DNA of 64,000 bases from Symsagittifera roscoffensis (Eukaryota; Xenacoelomorpha; Acoela; Convolutidae). Each line of letters begins with the position of its first letter. Within the stretch, counting starts at the first letter, position 1. The stretch is from the NCBI RefSeq assembly GCF_963678635.1, contig NW_026970934.1, forward strand, positions 1 to 64,000, in the 5' to 3' direction. A model generated the notes under the pieces. It made no database searches. It was given only the letters and a program-made list of their open reading frames with translations, and was not told where the DNA came from. Shown in pieces: positions 23,151-33,916 of this stretch. A program made the position numbers and the translations under genes.

Positions 23151-25567
23151 GTAAGTGTTGCTTTATGATAAGGGTAAAATTATATCCTTCAGTCATTTCA
23201 ACTTTTACACGAATTAAGCAGACATGCTCAATTTCTTGAAAATTCAAGAAAAACTACTTCCTAATTCATTTGAGGTAGTAATTAGTTTTTCAAATATATG
23301 CATTGAAAAATGTTGATTTTTGGATTTCTGGTTTTCGTCCTCATTTCTGTCGGCTGATTTTCAGTTTTTTTTTCAAATGCAAATCATTTTTTCAGTCAGT
23401 TTCTTTCCAACGCTTCGTTTTTTTTTTAATTTTCTAAATCTAGCAGTTGCTGTTTGATAAAAACAGTTGAAAAAGTATGAGATTTGGTTTTTGATGTTTT
23501 TGATAGGCTTTGGAAGATTTCTCGAAATTTTCATTGGTTCTAAAAATTTCATAACCGATTTTCAAAACAAGGGTTCCAATAAAATGACCGCTCTCTCTTT
23601 TGCCTTCCTGCTTAATTCACTTGTCTCGTTCTACCAATTTACCTTTCCACAGCCTTTAAAAACTGTATGGGAGGAGTTTTCGACAGTTTATTACGCTTGC
23701 GATTAGCAAGCGTTATGAAACTGGAAATATATTTTTTGCTAGCTAACAACTAGCAAAATCAGTTAAATCACTTGGTCACTATGCAGCTGACTTCTTACTT
23801 CTCTTCTCTTAACATCTTACAGGTTCTTCCCTTTTGTCCTGGAGTTAAATCAGTTGCCCTAAGGTCTGGGGTTTGAGTCGTGACCGGACCGTGTTTTTCA
23901 GTATTAAGGAATTTGGAAAAACATTTTGAAAGAACAATGCATATTTGGTTTTTCGAATGTGCGCTCAAAATTTGTCGGTTAAATCGTCGCAACTGAGTTT
24001 CATTTAAAATGCAAGTGTGACATGTGCTCAAAGATGGACGGCTTAGTTGCTACATCACCAATTTTTTTTGCTGTAAGCAACTTTCATTGTAGTTGCAATT
24101 GCAATCGCCGTTCATTCTAGTTTTATGAAGGAATGGTAAAATCAAAAAATCTTTTTTTTCGGTACAAGTGGTTTCACCTCAAAGATTGTTGGCTTAGGTG
24201 CCACACACTATTTCACATTGTGCTGTAAAGAAATTTCATTGTAGTTGCAAGTGCAAGTGTTGTCCTTTTTTTTATAAATTCCTATTTTTTTCGCAACTTG
24301 TGTCTGCTCAAAGATTGTCGGTTGATTCTGTTCGTAATTTTTTTCTGTTGTTGCTGTTTTAAAATCCAAATGTTTGGCATGTTTGCCTGGAATGCACTTC
24401 TATCAAGACATGAAATTTTTTATGAACGAGTTCTTTTTGAATATTTTTCAATTCGGCTTTTTATGTTTTCTATCGCAAGTGGTGCCAAACTCCTCTTCTC
24501 CTGTGTTGGTTTTTTTCTCAAAAACTAGCATCCCAAATCTAATATTTTGCGTTCAATAAAAGGCACACATCACAAATCTGATATTTTGGGTCCAATAAAA
24601 AGCACGGGTTGTGGAAACTTCCCCGCATAATTGGCTACGACCAATTTTTTCCGGCGCTCCACAAAAAGTTCCGCCCCTCAGAAAGTTCAAAAAGTTGATT
24701 TTTTGACTGTTTTTTTAATAACGTTCAATAAAAACAGCGGGATGTGTGATGGTTCTTAAAAATTTGATTTTATAAATATAACCTGAAATTACTGAACTTT
24801 AGTTTCGTTTTCTGCTTAATGAGGGTCGACCCGAGTTATTTTTAGCATTATTTGACGACAGTTTTTTGATTGTCATTGCTAGCTACGGCTGTTCATGAAC
24901 GTCATCTGAACCAAAGATATGAAATTTTTGTAGATAAATTTTTATCGATTTATTTTTTCTGCTGTATTTTCTACAAACATGACTTTCAATATCTTTTAAT
25001 GCAATTTTTCAAACTGTACCGGAAATGTTGCAAAGCGCCGGCTTCACCTCTGTGTATTTGCCGATATTATGTTGTCTCAAACAATAATAAGTTGGTTGAA
25101 ATCATACAAAGTGATAAAACCTTATTATGGTCAATGGGATAAAATAAACCTTTGACCGAAGTTTTTTGTATATATGGAAACAAAAAAATAAAGCATGAGA
25201 TACATTTTCAAACTCTACATGCGATAAACTAAGTTTGTTTGCGCTGATATACAATGGAATGATTGTTTTTAAAGCCTTTGCTGGTCAGTTTAATATCTTT
25301 ATTTTGTACGTTTGAGCTTACAGTGAATTTGGTGTGCAAACTATGGGCATTTAGCTGATTTAGGCAAAATTATACAATGTTGCCTAAACGTTGATTTATC
25401 TGACAACATATTCCCTCTCTTTTCCTCTTTTTTAATCATAATTTAGAGTCTTCTGCTCTTTTTTGGTAAAAAGAATCAAATTTGGTTCGGTATAAATTGA
25501 GTTGCTGAAGTGAAATGAAACTATCCCCTGCGTTGTAGAAAAGAATAATAATTTTGCTTCTGTTTAG
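23151..25567 (+). other. Probable intron between cargo-gene and polymerase exons, right-arm copy
   Basis: Opens with GTAAGTG and closes with TTCTGTTTAG; the equivalent interval in the third copy is 28022-29522. It contains the 930-bp insert and a 42-bp tandem repeat around AAAATATCAGATTTG (24535-24600). The frame at 24870-25142, which also exists in the left arm at 14574-14855, is probably not a gene. No polymerase catalytic domain is found within it. Confidence 0.5.
23499..24432. mobile_element. ~930-bp insertion in the right arm, with tRNA-like words and internal repeats
   Basis: The left arm and third copy run straight from GGTTTTTGATGTT to CTTTTTGAATATTTTT; here 930 bp intervene, with GTT on both sides as a possible 3-bp duplication. 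The insert has no inverted ends. It contains a GGTTTGAGTCG word like a pol III B box (23870-23880) with an A-box-like TTAAATCAGTTG just before it. CTCAAAGATTGTnGGnTtaG-type units recur near 24026, 24178 and 24306. A SINE-like or composite insert is possible; the box spacing is abnormal. Confidence 0.45.
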
Positions 25568-26016
25568 GAGGCACTCAAAAACTGAGTGCCGAAGGAATTA
25601 AACGGAGTGCACAGAGAGAACTGGTCCATCAAACCTTCAGGAACACAGTATTCACTGGAAAAACAATGAGAGAGTACAACTATAATATAGTTTCGAAAGG
25701 TCACACCAATATGACAGTAAAACAAAACAAACTGGCATCATCACCATTCGACTCAAAACGTTTTCTACTTTTCGACGTAATTTTGACAGTGCCTTTTCGC
25801 CATAAAACCGCCGAAGAAAATACTTTTCTGGAAGACATTTACATAGACACCGAGTGGGCCAACTCATACAATGAAACTGATAACAGTTATCCCGATTTTC
25901 AACTTCCGGATTGGGGATTTTTACAGCGGCCCTACTCAGAAGCAGAGCTGCAAGAAGACGAAACTTCTAGTAGCCAAGTCCGTGAACATCCCCCTATAAA
26001 TAACCCATTTGTTTGA
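25568..26016 (+). pseudogene. Polinton family B DNA polymerase, C-terminal fragment, copy 1 (fossil)
   Basis: The product resembles the conserved tail of Polinton protein-primed polymerases. That tail has a KGxK...H...LFTGK stretch, then an H....KQNKLA.SPFD.KRF segment and a GH-like turn, followed here by an acidic tail (NETDNS, PDFQLPDWGF). The polymerase and exonuclease domains are absent from the whole element. A splice acceptor (TTCTGTTTAG) lies directly before it. The family match is from memory of the conserved motif, not a search. Part of a broken element. Confidence 0.7.
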
Positions 26017-26122
26017 TCTGAAGTTTCAGAAGAACGACCATCTAAAAAACAGCGCAATGAAAACCAAAACAATAAAATTAAAGTCTGAAACATATATTTT
26101 ATATAATAACAGAATATTAATA

Positions 26123-28021
26123 ACAGTCATAACACTCATGATAAAAGAAAATTTGTTACCGCTCAGAGTTTCAATCCTGCGACTGTTGCAAAAGTTGCTC
26201 ATGCCAAAGATATTGAATATCTGGAACAACTAAGAGAAGACATTTCAGAATTGGTCAAAGTGAGTTGAGAAGCCATGAAACGATGCATTTGTAAGTGCGC
26301 GGAGAATAACCAAAACAATGTTAGTTTTGATCAGAACGCGAAGACTGCTTATACTGTACAAACTCAGACAAGTGTGCAATATCAGAAGAAGTTTGTCCAA
26401 GCGTCTGCTAAGACGAGGAACATGCAATGTCAAACTGAAACGGAAGAAAATAGATTCAATCGGGAGACGTCAACAGTTGACCTAAAATGGGGTCAAGATG
26501 TTGCAGCTCAAAGTGATAATTCTAGAAGGACTACAGATTCTGAAGCAATGACCGAAGAATTATCGCGATTTAATGCCAGTGATGTTTCTAATAATAATAA
26601 TAATAATAATAATAACGAAGTTCATATTGCCCCGAGTATAAAGAAATCAGGTCTCAAAGCCGATTTGCAGAACTTAGAAACTTTGACACAGCAAATAATG
26701 AGCGAAGAAAAGCCATAATATTTGAACGAGAGCGCAATAGGGTTAAGTGTGAATGAGTTAGCGCTGAATGAGAGTTTCTTTGTGGAGAAGGACATGACAT
26801 CCAACAATCAGCTTGCTGTCTGTAAGTTGAAATATGCTAGAGATTTTGTACCAAGTGAACAATTCAATTTAAGAGGAGGTTGTTCACTTGGTTAATTAAT
26901 ATTTTCAATCAGATTTGAGCATAGTTTCCAATTTGCTATTCAATTCAGGGGAAGGTTGTTCACTTGTTCTATTAAGGGGGGGTGGGGGCGGGGGGATTGT
27001 TCACATGAGCCCAGATTTTTCAGTCAACACTCAGGGTGACACGATGCCAATAATTATGCTAAACAGGTTATAAAATAGAAAAATACAGGTTATCTCGTTA
27101 ATTGAGGTAAATAATGGATTATAATATTTGAAATTAGGAAAAAACTGGTGTTTTAGCTACTCAGTTGGAATCTCCTACGTATACTGCCTCCAGAAAACCT
27201 GAAATTGAGAAACCACAGGCGAGTGTTATATCTTTTCTGCAAACACAGGCAACACCTAAAACGAAGAGAAAGAAAAATGAAAAGAGGACGCCACAACCCA
27301 CTACAAGCGCAGCTGAAGTCGAATCGCAGGCTTCTCCCGGGGAGAGTGCGTTGGCGAAGTTGAAGAAACAAGTCAGTAGTAATCCTGGTGCTTCTCCAAA
27401 TAAAGGGAACATCATGCAGTCAGCGACCACCCGGAAGAGGGCTATTAGGAGACAACGAGCCACTGACGTTTCAGGAAGTACTGAGAAAATACACCAGAAA
27501 AGAAGCAAAGTTGACCATGAGACAAAAGATACCCCAAACGAAGTCTTTTCGAGTACTTTTGACTCGTCGTTTATGGCAGCAGAAGGCATGAATCAAGCTG
27601 AAAGTGAAATGCGGACAAATAACGTAGAAATTGCAACCGTTGAAAACGAAGATCAAGCTCTTTGTGACTCAACAATTTTTTCGTCTTTTCTCTTATTAGA
27701 TGAAAGTATGTCTGAAAAAACAAAAAAGAACCAAAAGATTAAAATGGTAAATGATGCTGATACAGCAGTAACTAATTGCGACAAAATGGAACAAAATGCA
27801 GATAATTTGAAAAGTAATGAGATTGATTTAGACAGCTCAAAAAGTTCACGGAGAAAAATTTGACAAGTCAACCGTGTCAAGTAGAAAGAAACCAGACGCC
27901 TTACGCGAGAAACGTACTCCACAAAGAGACTCCGCCGATTGAGCAGCAGAGTGTGATTGGCGAGGAACATGAAATGAGGAAAGTATTGTTGTCTATGTCA
28001 TCTTTGGAGAAGAAAGAAATG
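26123..28021 (+). pseudogene. Accessory Q/T/N- and K-rich gene, third copy, 5'-truncated (Polinton 1 cargo, fossil)
   Basis: Begins inside the gene, after the zinc-finger part. It contains the TQT/QTETE stretch at 26275-26500, an AAT-repeat-encoded run of about nine N (26589-26620) and a helical EVHIAPSIKKSGLKADLQ segment. The longest surviving K-rich C-terminal region follows (27165-27863, 232 codons), then a GTAAGT donor at 28022. The 232-codon stretch is the best evidence that this gene once coded. It is more diverged from the palindrome arms than they are from each other. Broken. Confidence 0.6.
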
Positions 28022-29522
28022 GTAAGTGTTGCTTTATGATAAGGGTAAAATTATATCCTTCAGTCATTTCAACTTTTACACGAATTAAGCAGACATGCTC
28101 AATTTCTTGAAAATTCAATTAAAACTACTTCCTAATTTATTTGAGGTAGTAATTAGTTTTTCAAATATATGCATTGAAAAATGTTGATTTTTTGGGTTTC
28201 TGGTTTTCGTCCTCATTTCTGTCGGCTGATTTTCAGTTTTTTTTTTTCAAATGCAAATCATTTTTTCAGTCAGTTTCTTTCCAACGCTTCGTTTTTTTTT
28301 TAATTTTCTAAATCTAGCAGTTCCTGTATGATAAAAACAGTTGAAATGTATGAGATTTGGTTTTTGATGTTTTTTTTGAATATTTTTCAGTTCGGCTTTT
28401 TATGTTTTCTATCGCAAGTGGTGCCAAACTCCTCTTCTCCTGTGTTGGTTTTCTTTCTCAAAAACTACCATCCCAAGTCTGATATTTTGCGTTCAATAAA
28501 AGGCACACATCACAAATCTGATTTTTTGGGTCCAATAAAAAGCACGGGTTGTGGAAACTTCCCCGCATAATTGGTTACGACCAATTTTTTCCGGCGCTCA
28601 ACAAAAAATTCCGCCCCTCAGAAAGTTCAAAAAGTTGATTTTTTGACTGTTTTTTTAATAACGTTCAGTAAAAACAGCGGGATGTGTGATGATTCTTAAA
28701 AGTTTGATTTTTTAAATATAACCTGAAATTACTTAACTTAGTTTCGTTATCGGCTTAATGAGGGTCGACCCGAGTTATTTTTAGCATTATTTGACGACAG
28801 TTTTTTGATTGTCATTGCTAGCTACGGCTGTTTATGAACGTCATCTGAACAAAAGATATGAAAATTTTGTAGATAAAATTTTATCGATTTACTTTTTCGG
28901 CTGTATTTTCTAAAAATGTGACTTTCAATATCTTGAAATTCATTTTTTTTAAAATATCTTTTAATTCATTATACCGGAAGTTCTGAAAAGCGCCGCTTCG
29001 CCTGTGTGTATTTACCGATATTATGGTGTCTCAAATACTAATAATTTGGTTTAAATCATACAAAGTGATAAAACATTATTATGGTCAATGGGATAAATTA
29101 AACCTTTGACCGAAGTTTTTGTATATATGGAAACGATAAATAATAAAGCATGAGATACATTTTCAAACTCGACATATGATAAACTAAATTTATTGCACTT
29201 ATAAACAATGGAATGATTGTGGTTAAAGCATGCCTTTTGCTGATCAGTTTAATATCTTTATTTTGTACGTTTGAGCTTACAGTGAAGTCGGTGTGCAAAC
29301 TATGGGCATTTAGCTAATTTATGCAACAATATACAATGTTGCCTAAACGTTGATTTATCTGACAAAATATTCCCTTTTTTCTCTTTTTTAATCATAATTT
29401 AGAGTCTTCTGCTCTTCTTTGGTAAAATCAATCAAATTTTGTTAGGTATAAATTGAGTTGCTGAAGTGAAGTGAAACTATCCCCTGCGTTGTAGAAAAGA
29501 ATCACAATTTTGCTTCTGTTTA
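28022..29522 (+). other. Probable intron, third copy
   Basis: GTAAGTG at the start and TTCTGTTTAG at the end; 1.5 kb. No coding sequence is recognised inside. The same interval in the right arm is longer because of the 930-bp insertion. Confidence 0.55.
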
Positions 29523-30044
29523 GAAGGCACTCAAAAATTGAGTGCCAAAGGAATTAAACGGAGTGCACAGAGAGAGCTGGTCCACCAAACCTTCAGGGAC
29601 ACATTATTCACTGGAAAAACAATGAGAGTGTACAACTATAATATAGTTTCGAAAGGTCACATCAATATGACAGTGAAACAAAACAAACTTGCATTATCAC
29701 CATTCGACTCAAAACGTTTTCTACTTGTCGACGGAATTACGACAATGCCTTTCGGCCATAAAGCCGCCGAAGCAAATGCTTTTCTAGAAGACATTTATAT
29801 GGACACCGAGTGGGCCAACTCATACAATGAAACTGATAACAGTTCTCCCGATTTTCAACTTCCGGATTGGGGATTTTTACAGCGGCCCTTCTCAGAAGCA
29901 GAGCTGCAAGAAGAAGAAGCTTCTAGTAGCCGAGTCCGTGCACGTCCCCCTATAAATAACGCATTAATTTTATCTGAAGCTTCAGAAGAACGACCATCTA
30001 AAAACAGTGCAAAGAAAACCAAAATAATAAACATTAAAGTCTGA
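29523..30044 (+). pseudogene. Polinton family B DNA polymerase, C-terminal fragment, copy 2 (fossil)
   Basis: Longest copy of the polymerase tail, about 173 codons from the acceptor to TGA. Visible landmarks: GIKRSAQREL, a DTLFTGKTMR segment, KQNKLALSPFDSKRFLL, DGITTMPFGH, then the acidic PDFQLPDWGF tail. The LFTGK...NKLALSPFDxKR...DG..T...GH pattern is what I know as the extreme C-terminus of Polinton pPolB. It ends about 215 bp before the right terminal repeat, the usual place for pPolB. Only the tail is present; the element is a fossil. Confidence 0.75.
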
Positions 30045-30258
30045 AACATATATATTCAGATGATTTTTACTGTTCGTCCTTTTAATACTTCGACTTGTAT
30101 ATGTTTTGGTTTTACCAATTTACAACTAATAAAATACTCGAGCTCAAAAGTATTGAGCTCAATCACCGTTTCAACATAAATAATTTCAGGCAAATAGTTA
30201 GTTGACGCAAACCAAGTGTTAATTCAAACAAATGTGTGAAATCCTTAGGCTCGTTTTC

Positions 30259-30640
30259 AATAACAAACTTTAATAGCATGATAACTCTTTGACGAAAAGA
30301 AAGAAAGCCAGTAAAAGAAATGATATCCACATGAAACTAAGACGAAAAAGAAAAGTTCAGGAGTTAGGACGATTAACTTTTTTTATCGCGGAAAAAGGGA
30401 CCGCTTTAAAAGGAATTAGAAAGAATTATTGTATCGGGTCCCGGTTGTTAACTTCAACTTAACAAGATCCTATGGAGGGGTTCTTTTACTTTAGTGGTGG
30501 GAACTTACGTTCATTTACAAAATCCAAGGATAGGGGTCCTCCAAAAAAATAAGGACCCCTTTCCTAGGATTTTGCTTTACGTGAGGACCCCCCCTTAAGA
30601 AGGACCCTCCTTAAGATCCGGGACACGATACAATACTACT
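30259..30640. repeat. Right terminal inverted repeat of Polinton 1
   Basis: Reverse complement of 14226-14607, ending ...CGATACAATACTACT. The outer part folds back like the left tip. Confidence 0.9.
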
Positions 30641-30646
30641 AGTTTC
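30641..30646. repeat. Target-site duplication, right (AGTTTC)
   Basis: Exact match to 14220-14225. Confidence 0.85.
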
Positions 30647-31159
30647 AGAAATACTTAGAACCTTTCGAAGGCATTTCAAATTTGTAATTTTTGCTGTTTT
30701 CATTAATAATTTTTGTGGGCATATTACTAGGGCCTTTTCCATTTGAAGATGAAGATGATTTTTCTTCTATAATGTAACCCAGAAAACAATCTCTGACTTC
30801 ATTTATGCAGAAAAACGATCATGAAATTGTCATGAAATAACTGAGTATAGCGATCATGATATAACTGAGAATAATTATAATATGAAATTCTTCGTAACAT
30901 TGACTTTATGGAAGAACAAGAAAAAATTAAAAATTATACGATTTATTGATATCTACTTTTTTTTCACAATCATTAATTTTATTCCTTCAGCCAGGTTAGA
31001 TTTTCAGCAGAAGATTTAAAGTTATTTGTGAATACTGTCGGAAAATAATCTATTTTGACAATCTGTGTTTAAAGTTTTCTTAGTAAAAATTTTGTTTCAC
31101 ACGAAAAGAAATTTGGTTTTTCTTACGATTCAAAATTCAGTATTTATCTTGCAATTTCA
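30647..31159. other. Gene-free flank of Polinton 1
   Basis: AT-rich, with no gene or repeat seen. Confidence 0.3.
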
Positions 31160-32085
31160 AATGAAATTTTTGCAAAGTGAGTCTCGTTGAGAACAACTGC
31201 ATATCAAACCATTTGATCAAATTTGAGACAAATATCCAAAAGATTACCTTATTTTGGACTAAACCCCATAATAGACGTTGAATTGTTGTTTTTCAGTTTG
31301 TAGGTTTTGTCAGTTTGTAGAACTTATTTGATAGTAAATCAGCGTCAAATGGAGCAATTCTTGGTTGGATTGCGTAAAGCAAAACCCTCAAAAATTTGTA
31401 AAGTTTCATAACACACTAGATTGGTTCAAAATGAACAGAAAAATGTTCAAGACTGTAAGAATCAACATTTTTCCAAGTATTGATTTTCAGGGTTAAACTA
31501 TAAACAATGACTACTCAAACTTATGGTTGAAGAAGTCCAAGAGCTGTTGTTAGGAATTCAGTAGCACACATACAAAAACTATAAACACAAATTACATTAC
31601 AGGTTAACTTTAAAATTACCAACATTTCGATGAAAGCGCCCATCACTCCCCAGCTACAATTTCCATCATTTCAAAATCAAATACTGCCAACCTGAACTAC
31701 TATAAAATTTTCAACTTAGTTGCAATGATAAGAAAACATTCAGCACTCTAATCCAAAATTCAATTCCAGTTGGGATATAAAAACTTTGAAATATCTCTTA
31801 AAGAATGTAAATCTTTTGAGTTATTTGCAAGAATAAGAAGATAAAAGTGAGCAAGGTCCATAATCTTATCCAAATTTTAATCCAAAGGATCAGAACTTAG
31901 AAACCAAGTCCAGAACAGTTTAAAATTATGAAATTATGTTAATAGTGCAACATAATTAACAAAGAGTAGTTTTCCGATTGCAAACATCCTTAAAACTGGA
32001 GTATTTAGTCAGCTTTTGCGATACTCTTGTTCAAACAGATTACAAATTATAATCCCTTAAACTAATTCCAAAATATGATTGCTAG

Positions 32086-32405
32086 TTACCACACAAAACT
32101 TCCTGAGGACATTGTTCCAAGGTAATGATTTTCGCTAATAATGAATGAGTCTTTGCTTTTCAATTCCCTGTTAGCTAGACATTTTCTGGCTATAGTCTTT
32201 AACTGTTTACGCAACAACGTTTTTCCGAATCCAATTACAAAATTGCGGAACTCATTTTCATTCGTGTAACTGACATACATTTCAGGTTCACTTAAGTTTG
32301 CGCTCCGTTTCAATTTGTGGTTCACAGTCTGACCGCAAATAGAGAACACTGAAAAAATTGATCTCCAAAAAATGCTTTTCTTGAAAATTTGGGAGTTAGT
32401 GATGC
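32086..32405 (-). CDS. Candidate exon of an unidentified gene
   Basis: On the minus strand a strong acceptor (TTTCTCTTTTTTTTAG, ending at 32406) opens an uninterrupted frame of 106 codons. Codon use and composition are protein-like; segments include LSEPEMYVSYTNENEF and GFGKTLLRKQLKTIARKC. The frame ends at TAA (32086-32088), or it splices at a GTAACT donor around 32084-32089. A decayed equivalent of its first part lies at about 33560-33650 in the second repeat unit. I do not recognise the family; it may be a host gene copied with the repeat or an element gene. Confidence 0.4.
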
Positions 32406-33699
32406 CTAAAAAAAAGAGAAAGATTACAATCAATGTGGACTACGAAGTTTCGTGTAGCCATCAGTAGAAAGCCTCGAAAATAACTTATCTCTAATACAAG
32501 TTTAGATGACAGACTTGAGTTCCTGCGTTTCAATATATCTAACGCAAAATTTCCAAATTTCAGTTTCAACAAAGTTTAGTTTTCAAAATAAATTAAAAGA
32601 GAAACTGCTAGTCTTTGAAAGATTCAATTTTGGTTATTTTTTTCTATAATTTTTCAATCAAACTGAAGTTTTTTGACCGCTTTGTTACAGCACTTTGAAA
32701 TCCATCTTAACTGAATTGGGTTTCCTTGAGAAAAACCTCAAATTAGTTCATTAGCTCAATATTTTGACAAATATCCAAAACACTTGAATATTTTGGACCA
32801 TGTCCCCTTTCAGAAAAATACTTTGCAAGGTTCCTTCAGGTAAATGGATTGCCATGCCATACTTAGTTGGTTTGCAAAAACAAAATCTTAGAAAAAACCT
32901 TCAAAGATTGTTGAATACACTAGTTCTGAATGAGTCGTCAAGAACCTTTAAGCCCGAAAAAAGGAAAAAAGTGAATTTATTTTTTTTCGAAAGTATTGGT
33001 TTTCATGGTAAAACTGAGCAACTGATTGTTTGATACGCCTGCTACAAAAGTTGAGCTCGACGAAAAATTGGCTTTTCAGATTTCTATTTGCGCAAGTAAT
33101 TTATGAAATTTATGAAATTCCTTTTGGAGATAATCTTATATGGCGGAAATGGTTCCATGGTGAAATTTTTAATTGCTCACTTATAAGTTTACTTGGAAAT
33201 TGAATTGAATATAAACTTCAAACTTAAAATTTAAATTTCAGCAGTATCAATCAAAAAGTTGTAAGTTTTCTGATCCAGTTAGTGAAGTATTTTGTGTAAA
33301 AACGGAGTGTACATATGCTGAAAGATTTTAGCTTGGGTTGCACTATGAAGTAAGCTTACACAAAATCTAAGTTATTTCAACTATTTTTTTAATCGAAATA
33401 ACCAAAACTGTTCTGAACTAACGTTAAGTCAGTGATAAAAACGCAAAAAATCTATTATAATTTTCGCTTCAAGTTTAGTTTTTTTTTGTTCTCCAAATGA
33501 TTGTAAAAGATTTATTAACAACCATTTATATTCCGAAAAAAACCATTACTTTGTTCTTTAGAATTTTGACTGTTCACAGTCAGACCACCATTAGAGAAAA
33601 CAAAATAAGGTCGATCTCCTAATGAACTTTTTTCCATTTTTTCAGTATTTACCGATATCTGAAAATGTAGAAAGACTAAGCCCATTGTGGACTAACATA

Positions 33700-33835
33700 A
33701 TTGCTTGAAACTAACAAGGCAGAAAAACAATACGCGTGACTAACGGGATGGTGCACTCAACCTGAAATTACCCTATGATTTTGCCACACCTAATCACATA
33801 ATCAACTCATCTGCTGACGCTCAAAAAAGACTTCA
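33700..33835 (+). repeat. Relic of a related LTR end with adjacent primer site
   Basis: GGGATGGTGCACTCAACCTGAAATTACCC, shortened here to GGTGCACTCAACCTGAAATT, followed by AACTCATCTGCTGACGCTCAAAA, parallels the LTR tail and PBS at 34270-34345 (GGTGTACCCAACCCGAAATT ... AACTCATCTGGTGCGACC). It lies only about 100 bp upstream of the 5' LTR and probably belongs to an older insertion. Weak and partial. Confidence 0.4.
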
Positions 33836-33916
33836 AAATCTAATAGTTTTAGATTACGAATTTAAATAAGAGACTTGAATTCCTACGTGTCAATATATCC
33901 TACGGGAAAGTTCAAA

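Larger units (their letters stand above)
14617..25109. repeat. Giant imperfect palindrome inside Polinton 1
   Basis: The left arm, 14617 to about 19865, is the reverse complement of the right arm, about 19998 to 25109. The arms can be followed to within about 70 bp of a centre near 19.93 kb. Segments of 15.6-16.5 kb and 22.3-23.1 kb are almost identical, while parts nearer the centre differ by roughly 5-10 percent. The arms are unequal only through insertions: a 940-bp CCCGGG element in the left arm and a 930-bp segment in the right arm. Confidence 0.88.
26123..30053. repeat. Tandem partial third copy of the right-arm unit
   Basis: From about 26123 the sequence returns to the position equivalent to 21355 and runs in the same order through the cargo gene, intron and polymerase fragment to about 30053. 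Together with the palindrome this makes three copies of the cargo gene and two of the polymerase tail. It lacks the 930-bp insertion, like the left arm. Confidence 0.85.
14226..30640. mobile_element. Polinton (Maverick) derivative with palindromic core, fossil
   Basis: 16,415 bp bounded by 382-bp terminal inverted repeats that begin AGTAGTA, with an exact 6-bp target duplication; both features are diagnostic of Polintons. The right end carries the C-terminal part of a Polinton protein-primed DNA polymerase, in the expected place next to the terminal repeat. No capsid, ATPase, integrase or protease gene is present. The interior is an inverted duplication (14617 to 25109, centre about 19.93 kb) followed by a tandem partial repeat. 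So this is a rearranged derivative that probably needed help in trans. Terminal repeats differ by several percent by eye, suggesting moderate age; coding parts have many breaks. Confidence 0.88.
31160..33913. repeat. Two diverged tandem units of a dispersed repeat family
   Basis: Unit 1 (about 31160-32553) and unit 2 (about 32720-33913) share anchors in the same order: CAAATATCCAAAA (31210 and 32768), TTCTTGGTTGG or its variant, CACAGTCTGACC (32325) against CACAGTCAGACC (33575), TGTGGACTA, and GACTTGAGTTCCTGCG.TTCAATATATC (32510, 33870). Similar pieces reappear at 51.2-51.9 kb beyond the LTR element. The family is unknown and partly exon-bearing. Confidence 0.6.

Noticed and set aside
23840-23895. 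A tRNA gene
   Set aside because: B-box-like word present, but only 13 bp separate it from the A-box-like word and no cloverleaf can be drawn; kept only as a possible SINE hint.
14226-30640. Interpretation as an ordinary host segmental inverted duplication
   Set aside because: The exact 6-bp direct repeat outside long AGT-starting terminal repeats and the Polinton polymerase tail fit a mobile element far better.
32800-33033. 77-codon plus-strand frame in the repeat unit
   Set aside because: No splice sites or conservation with the equivalent position in the other unit; lysine-rich chance frame is more likely.
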